Assembly (NCBI GenBank): GCA_025757985.1 | Contig: CP107210.1 | Coordinates: 2,480,001 to 2,544,000, forward strand | Source: Oscillospiraceae bacterium | GTDB lineage: Bacteria; Bacillota; Clostridia; Oscillospirales; Ruminococcaceae | Reading direction: 5' to 3' | DNA length: 64,000 nt | In this document: positions 1-7,560 of the stretch, one piece after another | How the letters are laid out: every line of letters begins with the position of its first letter | Numbering within the stretch: the stretch's first letter is position 1 | Position numbers and translations under genes: made by a program | Notes under the pieces: model-generated | Told to the model about the DNA's origin: nothing | The model's database searches: none | Seen by the model: only the letters and a program-made list of their open reading frames with translations

Positions 1-1031
1 AGGAGCTGGAAGCCAAGGAGACCGAGCTGCAGGCCAAGATTCAGGAGATCATGTACACGATCCCCCAGATGATCGACCCCAGCGTGCCCATCGGCCCTGA
101 TGACAGCCACAATGTCGAGGTCCAGCGCTTCGGCGAGCCGGTTGTGCCTGACTATCCCATCCCGTACCATGTTGACATTATGGAGAGCTTCGACGGCATC
201 GACCTCGACGCCGCCGGCCGCGTCTCCGGCAACGGCTTCTACTACCTGCTGGGCGACATTGCCCGCCTGCATGAGGCTGTGCTGGCCTATGCCCGCGATT
301 TCATGATCGACAAGGGCTTTACCTATGTCATCCCGCCGTTCATGATGCACGGCGATGTGGTCAAGGGTGTTATGTCCTTCCCTGAAATGGACGCTATGAT
401 GTACAAAATCGAGGGTGAGGATCTCTACCTGATCGGCACCAGCGAGCATACCATGATCGGCCGCTTTATCGACCAGACGCTGGACGGCGCCAAGCTGCCC
501 CTGACCCTGACCAGCTACAGCCCCTGCTTCCGTAAGGAGAAGGGCGCCCACGGCATCGAGGAGCGCGGCATCTACCGCATCCACCAGTTCGAGAAGCAGG
601 AGATGATCGTCGTCTGCAAGCCTGAGGACAGCATGGATTGGTACGATAAGCTGTGGAAAAACTCTGTCGAGCTGTTCCGCTCCATGGAGATCCCCGTCCG
701 CCAGCTGGAGTGCTGCTCCGGCGATCTGGCCGATCTGAAGGTCAAGAGCTGCGATATTGAGGCATGGAGCCCCCGCCAGCAGAAGTACTTCGAGGTTTGC
801 TCCTGCTCCAACCTCGGCGATGCTCAGGCCCGCCGCCTGCGCATCCGCTTTAAGGATGAGAACGGCAAGACCCAGCTGGCCCACACCCTCAACAACACCT
901 GCGTGGCCCCGCCGCGTATGCTGATCGCCTTCCTCGAGAACCACCTGCAGGCCGACGGCAGCGTCACCATCCCCGAGGTCCTGCGCCCCTACATGGGCGG
1001 CAAGGCTGTGCTGGTGCCCAACAAGAAGTAA
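1..1031 (+). CDS. serS: Seryl-tRNA synthetase, 3' part (5' end outside window)
   Basis: Charges tRNA-Ser with serine in the cytoplasm. The frame is open from base 3, so the N-terminal arm starts upstream; the visible start is the end of its coiled coil (repeated E/K/L). Class II motif 2 is seen as FRKEKGAHGIEERGIYRIHQ, the serine pocket as GTSEHTMIG, and motif 3 as LNNTCVAPPRML followed by AFLENH. Motif 3 differs from the common bacterial form (NGSGLAVGRT), so this may be a divergent SerRS branch; that comparison is from memory. The gene ends in NKK and is followed by a repeat element and a terminator near 1265. Confidence 0.93.
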   Translation, partial: ELEAKETELQAKIQEIMYTIPQMIDPSVPIGPDDSHNVEVQRFGEPVVPDYPIPYHVDIMESFDGIDLDAAGRVSGNGFYYLLGDIARLHEAVLAYARDFMIDKGFTYVIPPFMMHGDVVKGVMSFPEMDAMMYKIEGEDLYLIGTSEHTMIGRFIDQTLDGAKLPLTLTSYSPCFRKEKGAHGIEERGIYRIHQFEKQEMIVVCKPEDSMDWYDKLWKNSVELFRSMEIPVRQLECCSGDLADLKVKSCDIEAWSPRQQKYFEVCSCSNLGDAQARRLRIRFKDENGKTQLAHTLNNTCVAPPRMLIAFLENHLQADGSVTIPEVLRPYMGGKAVLVPNKK

Positions 1032-1039
1032 TTTGGCAG

Positions 1040-1250
1040 AATGCCTTTCCCCAAAGGGGGAAGGTGGCCGAGGCCCCGCCCGAGGCCGGATGAGGGGCAA
1101 AGTTCTTGCAGTATCCCTTTGACGGGTTATAGAGACAGCGCCGCCCCTCATCAGCCGCCTTTGGCGACAGCTTCAGTCTCCGCGCTAAGAGCCGCCTTCG
1201 GCGGTTGCGCTCCGACACGCGCCTGCGGGCGCAGCCCCTCGTGGGAAGCC
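1040..1250. repeat. GC-rich palindromic intergenic repeat, family A copy 1
   Basis: Most of the space between serS and its terminator is one compound repeat. It begins with a small palindrome (CCTTTCCCCAAAGGGGGAAGG), goes on with GTGGCCGAG and CGGATGAGGGG, and closes with a reversed CCCCTCATC block and several GCCGCC/GGCGGC pairs. The 17-mer GGGGGAAGGTGGCCGAG and the CGGATGAGGG block recur, inverted, at 5790-5840, so this is a dispersed element and not unique spacer. No protein is supported here. Confidence 0.75.
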
Positions 1251-1264
1251 TTTAGAGCCTTTTC

Positions 1265-1297
1265 CCCGCATTGCACCCGCAATGCGGGATTTTTTTG
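1265..1297 (+). terminator. Rho-independent terminator of serS
   Basis: Perfect 10-bp stem CCCGCATTGC/GCAATGCGGG (1265-1274 with 1279-1288), loop ACCC, then a T-rich run. It lies between serS and the tRNA promoter. Confidence 0.92.
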
Positions 1298-1328
1298 TAT
1301 TTTTTGAAATTTTTCGGGGAAAACTACT

Positions 1329-1357
1329 TGACATAGGGGACACTGTCGGCTATAATA
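1329..1357 (+). promoter_or_regulatory. Consensus sigma-70/A promoter for the tRNA-Met/tRNA-Glu pair
   Basis: TTGACA (1329-1334), a 17-base spacer and TATAAT (1352-1357): both boxes match the consensus exactly. The first tRNA starts 34 bases after the -10 box, so this is the promoter of a strongly expressed stable-RNA unit. Confidence 0.93.
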
Positions 1358-1390
1358 ATATAGCGTTCTCGAGAGCGCACAGACAAATGT

Positions 1391-1467
1391 GGCGGTATAG
1401 CTCAGTTGGCTAGAGCATTCGGTTCATACCCGAAGTGTCACCGGTTCAAATCCAGTTACCGCTACCA
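1391..1467 (+). tRNA. tRNA-Met (CAT)
   Basis: 77-nt cloverleaf with encoded CCA. Acceptor GGCGGTA pairs with TACCGCT (terminal G-U), the anticodon stem is TTCGG/CCGAA with loop TTCATAC, and the T-arm is GGTTCAAATCC. The anticodon stem lacks the GGG/CCC pairs of initiator tRNA, so elongator Met is preferred; a tRNA-Ile2 with modified CAT cannot be excluded by eye. Confidence 0.92.
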
Positions 1468-1471
1468 CATG

Positions 1472-1553
1472 ATACAAGATTTCGCTAAAATACTTGGGGG
1501 TCGGTTGCAATAGTAGCCGATAAGTTGCTTGCTGTTTTAGCGAAATCTTGTAT
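1472..1553 (+). repeat. Perfect 19-bp inverted repeat (long hairpin) between two tRNA genes
   Basis: Arm ATACAAGATTTCGCTAAAA (1472-1490) is exactly repeated in reverse complement at 1535-1553, with a 44-base loop. It starts 5 bases after the CCA of tRNA-Met and ends 5 bases before tRNA-Glu, so it must be part of the tRNA precursor. No T-run follows, so it is not a terminator. It could be a small inserted element or an RNA released by tRNA end processing. Confidence 0.85.
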
Positions 1554-1558
1554 TATAA

Positions 1559-1633
1559 GGCCCGTTGGTCAAGCGGTTAAGACACGGCCCTTTCACGGCT
1601 GTAACATGGGTTCGATTCCCGTACGGGTCACCA
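1559..1633 (+). tRNA. tRNA-Glu (TTC)
   Basis: 75-nt cloverleaf with encoded CCA. Acceptor GGCCCGT pairs with ACGGGTC, the anticodon stem is CGGCC/GGCTG with loop CTTTCAC, and the T-arm is GGGTTCGATTCCC. It shares the promoter at 1329 with tRNA-Met. Its 3' end is partly repeated, inverted, just downstream at 1704-1726. Confidence 0.94.
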
Positions 1634-1637
1634 AAAA

Positions 1638-1670
1638 GCACTACTTCATTTGAGGTAGTGCTTTTTTCTT
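1638..1670 (+). terminator. Terminator of the tRNA-Met/tRNA-Glu unit
   Basis: Stem AGCACTAC/GTAGTGCT (1638-1645 with 1655-1662), then TTTTTCTT. It lies 5 bases past the tRNA-Glu CCA. Confidence 0.92.
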
Positions 1671-1702
1671 TATATTTACTTTTCAACAGGTGTCGGGCGT
1701 AA

Positions 1703-1930
1703 ATGGTGACCCGTGCGGGAATCGAACAGCCTGCTGCGGAGGCGACCGCCGCCTGCGGCGGAAACAGGAAGCCGGAGCAGGCGCAGCGGTCGCAGAAGGC
1801 AAGCCCCGCCCAAGGGGCGCAGCCTGATGCGGTAACCGCAAGTCGCAACCCCGCGTCAGCGTCCCGCGGGGCAAAAACAGTCCTGCGGACTGTTTTTAGG
1901 GCGCGGGAGATGGACGTGAGGGTCACCAAA
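1703..1930. repeat. Element bounded by tRNA-Glu 3'-end sequence, inverted at its left edge
   Basis: The left edge TGGTGACCCGTGCGGGAATC (1703-1722, continuing GAAC) is the reverse complement of the tRNA-Glu 3' end with one mismatch. The right edge GGGTCACCAAA (1920-1930) repeats, in direct orientation, the 11 bases at the end of tRNA-Glu (1625-1635). Inside are further GC-rich inverted repeats such as AACAGTCCTGCGGACTGTT. It looks like the scar of a recombination or small-element insertion that used the tRNA end; no protein is supported. Minus-strand reading frames across it are tRNA shadows. Confidence 0.6.
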
Positions 1931-1933
1931 TGT

Positions 1934-1984
1934 AGTCCTTGATTTTTTAATGAAGATTCGTTAAAAAATTAAGGACTTTTTCTT
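1934..1984 (+). terminator. Terminator-like hairpin after the tRNA-derived element
   Basis: AGTCCTT and ATTTTTTAA pair with TTAAAAAAT and AAGGACT (about 1934-1950 with 1961-1976), followed by TTTTTC. No intact gene lies directly upstream, so it may have served a lost tRNA copy. 1985-2087 holds nothing recognisable. Confidence 0.6.
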
Positions 1985-2087
1985 TTACCCCTTGCTGTGT
2001 ACCGCAATCGCACCACACTTTGCAGAAAGAAGTGCTGCGTGAAAGCCGCATCCTGTGTATGGATCGCAGCAAGCCGATGCAGCCCCA

Positions 2088-2124
2088 ATAAAAGCAAACT
2101 CCGGGAGCAAACGCCCCCGGAGTT
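2088..2124 (-). terminator. Terminator of the type IIL restriction-modification gene
   Basis: Stem AACTCCGGG/CCCGGAGTT (2097-2105 with 2116-2124). Read on the minus strand it is followed by GCTTTTATT. It lies 22 bases after the stop codon of the minus-strand gene. Confidence 0.8.
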
Positions 2125-2146
2125 TTTTGATGGTAATTGGTCAATT

Positions 2147-4939
2147 TTATTGTTGACCGGAAACCATCTTCTGATACAGTTTCATCAGTTCGGCCACACA
2201 GGCGCTCTCGCTGGTGCGGGCGGCGGTGCCTTTGGTAAAGCCGTAAGCGTCCATCACAGCGCGGTCGTTGTCCTGGTGGGCTTTGCGCAGCTCCGGCGGC
2301 ATGGTCAGTTCATCGTACAGGTCAGCCAGACTGCAATCCGGGTAAAGGGCGCGTGCGTCCAGAATGGCTTGTGCAGTCTGCTCAATTTTGGCCTTTTGCT
2401 GTTCGGTTGGTGTAGGCCATGGAAAGTTGTTGTATACAGCAGGTGAATAACTATATCTCATTTCCAATCTTCCACATACAACCCGCATCCAAGCCATATG
2501 CACATTCGACATCATAACACCAAACATATAAAGTGTTGCAGATGGAATAATATACAGTTTATTGCTTCCTATTATATCAGCAGTCAAAAATCCAATCGGT
2601 ATGTATCTTCTGTTTTCTGAGGACACCTCCGGAACTGCTAAATAGTCGCCGCTCGGTTGCCGAATCTGTGTAAACAGCATCGGAATGTCTGCATCTTGTC
2701 TGACCGAAGCCGTAGGACTATTTCGTCTGCACTCGGCTACGCACTTCAACCGTTGCATAATTTCAGGTATGTTGCAGTACTCTTTTGGCGAAACCCCTTT
2801 CAACCAAAGACAATATCTATATTCATTGTTAATCAAATCTCTTGAACCAACAAACCGCTTTATATAGTCTGCACACTCCGGATGTTTTGAGAGCAAGGCC
2901 ATTCTCTCATCGCCAGTCAATAACAAATGTCCCCCATCTGTGGGCTGGCTTCCCTTACTCATTTCAGGCAATCCGTCCGTCAGTTGTTTTCCTCTGGATT
3001 GAATAAATACATCTGGCGCATCCAATAAGTATCCGTTGATGTGTGGCACTTCACGATAGATAGCATTGTCAAACAATTTTTTTAACGCCTGTTGGTGCTG
3101 CGTACTAAAGCCTATAATCACACAATGTACGGCAGCCTTACTTTTTGCTTCACTCGCCCATACAAAAGAGCAATACGCAAACTGTATTTCGATGCCTTTT
3201 TTATTAAACAAATGCGCCCACAATATGCCCACTGATTCGCCCTGAACAATAGAATTTGTAGATACAAATGCTGTTGTGATAGCAGAGTTTTGCATGATGT
3301 CGGCCGCTTTTTGATACCAAGCCGTTACATAATCCAGTTTTCCATGCTTAGGCAGGTCATAAAACACTGCCTTCATATCATCTGCCTGCGTCTTGCTTCT
3401 CCACTGATGCCCAACAAACGGCGGGTTGCCCATTATATAATTCAGCTCGCCTTTGGGTACAACACTTTCCCAATCAGTGCGCAGGGCGTTGCCTTCTACA
3501 ATATAAGCGTTGGTTTTCAGCGGCAGAAAGTCCAGCGGCACAAGCAGGATTTTCTCGGTTTCCTTCATCATCTGGCTTTCGGCAATCCAGAGTGCGGTTT
3601 TGGCAACCGTCACTGCAAAATCGTTGATTTCAATGCCGTAAAACTGGCTGATGGAAACCTGTATCGGGCTTTCACTGGCGGTGTACATCGTCACCTGTCC
3701 GTGGGAAAGTTCCAGCAGAATTTTGTTTTCCAGCCGCCGCAGACTTAGATATGTTTCGGTCAAAAAGTTGCCGCTGCCGCACGCGGGGTCTAAAAATTTC
3801 AACCCGGCCAGCTTGCGCTGAAAAGCCCGCAGTTTGGCGTTCTTTGTGCGCTCTATGGGGTTTTCACAAATTTCGTTTAGCTCCGCCTTCAGTGCGTCCA
3901 GAAACAGCGGGTCAATGACCTTGTGGATATTCTCGATGCTGGTATAGTGCATACCGCCGCTGCGGCGCGTTTCGGGGTTCAGGGTGCTTTCAAACACAGC
4001 GCCGAAAATCGTGGGGCTGATTTCCGCCCAGTTGAAATCCTCGCTGGCTTTGTTCAGCAGCAAATTGCGGATTTCATCGGTAAAGGGCGGTATCTCTATA
4101 TTTTCATCACTGAACAAGCCGCCGTTGACATAGGGGAACGCGGCCAGCTCCGGGTTATCGTCCTGCAGATAGGGGTCACGGTCTTGCAGCTTGGTGTCCA
4201 GCACGCGGAACAGCTCCACCAATGCCTTGCGCATACCGCGCGTGTCGAACGCGGCCAGATAGTCGTGGAACATACCGTGCCGCCCAAAAATCCCTGCGTC
4301 CTCGGCGTACAGGCAGAATACCAGCCGCACACACAGCTTGTTCAGACTTTTCAGCGATTGCTCGGCCTGCGGGTTGGCATACTGCTTGTAAAGCGCGTCA
4401 TACAAAAGCCCTACAATTTCACCGGCGGCAATGGAAACCTCCATCTCACGCTTAAGGTGTTCGCTGCCGGTGTCCACCAGAAATTGCAGACGATAGTATT
4501 CTTTTTCAAGGTTTGCCAGCGCGATGATTTCCGGCTCGCCACCGGGGCGCTCCATATCGTAGACATAGAACTGCGCAAAGTTGCAGGTCACGACCCAACG
4601 CGGATGCTGGGAAAGCGGTAATTCTGTGATGTAACGCTTTGCCTGTTGGAACGGCGTCAGCATAGTGCCGTCTGATTGCTTGATGGGCTTGTTCAGGTCT
4701 TTGCCAAGACCTTTTTGCTCAATCAGCACTTTGGTGGACGGTATCGCGCCGTCAATAAAGCTGGCGTGGTCGAGGTGAACCTGTTCCTCAAAAGTGATGA
4801 ACTGCTCCGGCTGTTGCACGCCGTAGACATCACGCAAGAGAGAAAGCCAAAAGGATTGACTTTCGCCTTTTTCATAGCCCTTATCCTTCCAGTAGGCGGC
4901 AAATTTTTTTGCGGCCTGTTGCTGTTGCGCGGCAGTCAT
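2147..4939 (-). CDS. Type IIL (MmeI-like) restriction-modification enzyme, endonuclease and methyltransferase in one chain
   Basis: Would methylate one strand of its DNA site and cut unmodified DNA at a distance. The N-terminus carries a PD-(D/E)XK-like nuclease motif: Asp about 63, then EQK about 74-76. A helical spacer follows. Next comes a gamma-class N6-adenine methyltransferase with motif I DPACGSGNF (about 384-392) and motif IV NPPF (about 505-508), the form typical of MmeI relatives. The C-terminal 300 residues should be the target-recognition domain. At about 930 aa it is full length. The ATG at 4939 is chosen over one 7 codons upstream because GAGGTGA lies just ahead of it. No separate specificity or nuclease gene is near, as expected for a stand-alone system. 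Recognition sequence unknown. Confidence 0.85.
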   Translation of the reverse strand: MTAAQQQQAAKKFAAYWKDKGYEKGESQSFWLSLLRDVYGVQQPEQFITFEEQVHLDHASFIDGAIPSTKVLIEQKGLGKDLNKPIKQSDGTMLTPFQQAKRYITELPLSQHPRWVVTCNFAQFYVYDMERPGGEPEIIALANLEKEYYRLQFLVDTGSEHLKREMEVSIAAGEIVGLLYDALYKQYANPQAEQSLKSLNKLCVRLVFCLYAEDAGIFGRHGMFHDYLAAFDTRGMRKALVELFRVLDTKLQDRDPYLQDDNPELAAFPYVNGGLFSDENIEIPPFTDEIRNLLLNKASEDFNWAEISPTIFGAVFESTLNPETRRSGGMHYTSIENIHKVIDPLFLDALKAELNEICENPIERTKNAKLRAFQRKLAGLKFLDPACGSGNFLTETYLSLRRLENKILLELSHGQVTMYTASESPIQVSISQFYGIEINDFAVTVAKTALWIAESQMMKETEKILLVPLDFLPLKTNAYIVEGNALRTDWESVVPKGELNYIMGNPPFVGHQWRSKTQADDMKAVFYDLPKHGKLDYVTAWYQKAADIMQNSAITTAFVSTNSIVQGESVGILWAHLFNKKGIEIQFAYCSFVWASEAKSKAAVHCVIIGFSTQHQQALKKLFDNAIYREVPHINGYLLDAPDVFIQSRGKQLTDGLPEMSKGSQPTDGGHLLLTGDERMALLSKHPECADYIKRFVGSRDLINNEYRYCLWLKGVSPKEYCNIPEIMQRLKCVAECRRNSPTASVRQDADIPMLFTQIRQPSGDYLAVPEVSSENRRYIPIGFLTADIIGSNKLYIIPSATLYMFGVMMSNVHMAWMRVVCGRLEMRYSYSPAVYNNFPWPTPTEQQKAKIEQTAQAILDARALYPDCSLADLYDELTMPPELRKAHQDNDRAVMDAYGFTKGTAARTSESACVAELMKLYQKMVSGQQ

Positions 4940-5119
4940 AGCGGTCACCTCATAGCACAATGTTTTATAATTATCATAGCATAAACCTATGCTTACGGCA
5001 ATTGCGTTTTACAAAAATAAGGCACCCTTTGGCGGTAAAGCGCATAGTCAGGGGTGTTGCACTTTCCCGCAAATGCGTGTACAATATGGCATATATATTT
5101 CTGGTAAGGGGGCGGGGGC

Positions 5120-5683
5120 TTGGCTACACAGCAGGTGCAGCAGCGCGCGGCGGGCGGCATCACCTACACGCTGACGCGGCGGCGGGTGCGCAACATCAAT
5201 CTGCGCGTCCGGGCGGACGGCTCGGTTGCGGCCAGTGCATCGGCGCGGGTGCCGGCCGCCTATGTGGACGCTTTTGTGGCGGCCCGCGCCGACTGGGTGC
5301 GCGCCGCCCAGCAGCGCGCCGCCGCACGGCGCGCGCAGGAGGCCGAACAGCCGGATTTGCCGCCGAAAGCCGAGGCGCTGGCCCATATGCAGGCGTTGTG
5401 CCGGGCATACTATCCGCAGTTTGCAGCGGTATGTCCGGGCGGGCAGATGCCCAAAATCGCCGTGCGCGACATGCACACCCGCTGGGGCTCCTGCAGCCTG
5501 CGCACCGGCACGCTGGCGTTTGCACAGCGGCTCTGCGTGATGCCGCCGGCTGCACAGGAATATGTCGTGGTGCATGAATTCTGCCACTTTGCCCACCCGA
5601 ACCACAGCCCCGCCTTTTGGGCGGCGGTGGAAAAAGTCCTGCCGGATTACAGGCAGCGGGAAAAGCTGTTGAAAATGCGGTGA
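5120..5683 (+). CDS. YgjP/DUF45-family zinc metallopeptidase
   Basis: Probable cytoplasmic zinc-dependent peptidase of the DUF45 (YgjP-like, M48-related) family; substrates are not known. The signature RWGSCS is at residues 121-126, the zinc motif HEFCH at 152-156, and a third ligand His at about 162 in PNHSPAFW, a layout typical of the family. At 187 aa it is slightly shorter than the usual 220-240. TTG at 5120 is taken as the start because TAAGGGGG precedes it by about 9 bases. The first half is very rich in Ala and Arg. It is transcribed away from the restriction-modification gene and is followed by a palindromic repeat. Confidence 0.82.
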   Translation: MATQQVQQRAAGGITYTLTRRRVRNINLRVRADGSVAASASARVPAAYVDAFVAARADWVRAAQQRAAARRAQEAEQPDLPPKAEALAHMQALCRAYYPQFAAVCPGGQMPKIAVRDMHTRWGSCSLRTGTLAFAQRLCVMPPAAQEYVVVHEFCHFAHPNHSPAFWAAVEKVLPDYRQREKLLKMR

Positions 5684-5693
5684 CGGCTGAAAA

Positions 5694-5851
5694 AGCCTTC
5701 CCCCTGGGGGGAAGGTGTCTGCGGCCCCGCCCGCAGACGGATGAGGGGGGAGTTTGCCGCGATTGCCCGTGAACGGGGTGCTGGCGGAAGGTTTGCCCTC
5801 ATCCGACCTTCGCGTTCGCTCGGCCACCTTCCCCCGGAGGGGAAGGCTTCA
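5694..5851. repeat. GC-rich palindromic intergenic repeat, family A copy 2
   Basis: Both ends carry CCTTCCCC...GGGGAAGG palindromes, facing each other. The left half reads GGGGAAGGTG, then a hairpin GTCTGCGG/CCGCAGAC, then CGGATGAGGGG. The right half is the inverse: CCCTCATCCG, CTCGGCCACC, TTCCCCCGGAGGGGAAGG. The right half matches copy 1 at 1040-1250 base for base over 17 positions. It has the size and symmetry of a non-autonomous mobile element (MITE or REP-like). Confidence 0.8.
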
Positions 5852-5879
5852 TACTCTACAAATAAGGGAGGTACACACC

Positions 5880-7313
5880 TTGCCATCTCCACAAAAAAAG
5901 TACACAACGCTGGTCAGCAATACGCTGCTGTTTGCCATCTCAAACTTCAGCTCCAAACTGCTCAGCTTCTTTATCCGGCCGTATCTTAGCTACGCGCTCG
6001 ATTCACCCGATGTTATGGGTGTGTCAAGCCTGCTGCAGCAGGCCACAAACCTGCTTATACCGGTGGTCAGTCTGGGCGTTGCCTACGCGATCATCCGGTT
6101 CGGCCTTGATAAGGAAAACGACAAGGCCAGCGTCTTTGTCAACGGTGCGGCCACCATTGGGCTGGGCTTTCTGGTGCTGCTGCTCGCCATGCCGCTGGTC
6201 AGCCTGATCCCCAACGCGGCCGAGTATCTGCCTTTCCTCTACCTCTGCGTGCTGGCAAGCTGCCTGCGCACGCTCTGTACCCAGTTCATCCGCTCCCGTA
6301 TGCTGAACCGGCTGGTGGCGATAGACGGCGTGCTGACAACGCTCAGCCTGCTACTGTACTACCTGCTGTTCCTGAGCGTTTTGCGGATGGGCGCGACCGG
6401 CTTTTTGCTGGCCAACGCGCTGGCGGACCTGACCTCGATGGTGTTCGTCTTTTTTGCGGGCGGCTGTTGGCGGTATTGCAAGCCCAAGCGGTTTGACCGC
6501 GGGCTTTGGCGGGATATGCTGCGCTACTGCCTGCCGATGATCCCGGCGTCCATCAGCTTTTGGATCATCAACGCCAGCGATATGTTCTTTGTGCAGGCCC
6601 TGTGCGAGGACTACGGCGGCCGCACCGGCAACCACTGGGTCGGGCTGCTCTCGGCGGGGTATTTTCTGCCGCAGATCATCACGATTTTGGGCAGCATCTT
6701 CTATGAGGCGTGGCAGCTTTCGGCCGTGACCGAGGAGACTGACCGCGAGGCGTTTTTCTCCAAGATCTTCCGCGTGTATGCAAGCGTGCTGTTCTGCTGC
6801 GTGGCGGGCATCATTATGCTGTGCCAGCTGCTGATGCGGGTGTTCAAGGCCGAGTATTTTGACGCATGGACCTTTGTGCCGTTCCTGACGCTCTGCTCAA
6901 TGCTGACCTGCATGAACCAGTTTTTGAACAGCATCTATGTGGTCTATAAGCGCAGCACAGGGTCGCTGGTCACGATGCTGGCCGGTGCGGTGCTGAACCT
7001 GATTTTGAATTACTGCTTTATCCGGCTGTGGGGCCCGTGGGGCGTCACGCTGGCCAGCTTCCTGAGCCTGATGCTGGTGTTTTTGCTGCGCGCTTACTCG
7101 ACCCGCGGCCTGCTGGAGATCGACTTCCACCCGGCGTGGCTGATTTTGAATCTGGCGCTGGTGCTGGCGGAGATCTGGTGCATGATGAAGCTGACCCACT
7201 GGGCGCTGCCGGTTGTGGGCATCACGGCCGTGATCTGCGTCATGAATATCCGCGAGGTCCTGAGCATGCTGGACACGCTGATCGGCAAGTTTTTGAAAAA
7301 GAAGAAAGCATAA
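5880..7313 (+). CDS. Polysaccharide flippase (Wzx/MATE-like, oligosaccharide flippase family)
   Basis: Integral membrane protein of about 477 aa made almost wholly of hydrophobic segments (roughly 12-14 helices), ending in a Lys-rich tail (KFLKKKKA). The N-terminal pattern, with TLLFAISNFSSKLLSFFI and PYLSYALDSPDVMGV, is that of flippases moving lipid-linked glycan units across the membrane. TTG at 5880 is chosen because AAGGGAGG stands 7 bases ahead; upstream codons in this frame run into the repeat. No glycosyltransferases flank it, so it is an orphan flippase and its cargo cannot be named. Confidence 0.8.
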   Translation: MPSPQKKYTTLVSNTLLFAISNFSSKLLSFFIRPYLSYALDSPDVMGVSSLLQQATNLLIPVVSLGVAYAIIRFGLDKENDKASVFVNGAATIGLGFLVLLLAMPLVSLIPNAAEYLPFLYLCVLASCLRTLCTQFIRSRMLNRLVAIDGVLTTLSLLLYYLLFLSVLRMGATGFLLANALADLTSMVFVFFAGGCWRYCKPKRFDRGLWRDMLRYCLPMIPASISFWIINASDMFFVQALCEDYGGRTGNHWVGLLSAGYFLPQIITILGSIFYEAWQLSAVTEETDREAFFSKIFRVYASVLFCCVAGIIMLCQLLMRVFKAEYFDAWTFVPFLTLCSMLTCMNQFLNSIYVVYKRSTGSLVTMLAGAVLNLILNYCFIRLWGPWGVTLASFLSLMLVFLLRAYSTRGLLEIDFHPAWLILNLALVLAEIWCMMKLTHWALPVVGITAVICVMNIREVLSMLDTLIGKFLKKKKA

Positions 7314-7318
7314 TAGAG

Positions 7319-7400
7319 CGTAGGGGCGGGGCTCTGCTCCGCCCGTGCAGCTTGGCGGCAGCGCTAAGTTCCACGGGCGGAGTAGAACCCCGCCCCTACG
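7319..7400. repeat. Large GTAGGGG palindrome (family B)
   Basis: Arms of 29 bases (7319-7347 and 7372-7400) begin CGTAGGGGCGGGG and end in its reverse complement, with only two mismatches and a 24-base loop. It follows the flippase stop after 5 bases. It shares the GTAGGGG edge and palindromic core with elements at 11978, 12979, 13038 and 13104. The rest of 7401-7510 is GC-rich spacer without a gene. Confidence 0.8.
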
Positions 7401-7512
7401 GTGCGATAGTAGGGACCGATGCTCGCCTCGCCCCGCCCTGTTTGCCGCGGTCAGGGGGGCACAACCACGCGGCTACCTCCTTTTGAGGGAAAAGACTTCG
7501 CAAATAAAATCA

Positions 7513-7560
7513 CCCCCACCCAAGTGCAGATGTTCTGCGGCTGGGTGGGGGCTTTCTTAT
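7513..7560. terminator. Bidirectional terminator between convergent genes
   Basis: 10-bp stem CCCCCACCCA/TGGGTGGGGG (7513-7522 with 7542-7551). T-rich runs follow on both strands (CTTTCTTATTT on plus, TGATTTTATTT on minus). It separates the flippase and pilin-like genes, which converge here. Confidence 0.88.

Noticed and set aside
1537..1929. 130-codon minus-strand frame ending in GNRTHVTAVKGPCLNRL
   Set aside because: It is the reverse reading of tRNA-Glu and the tRNA-derived element; such frames are well-known false genes.
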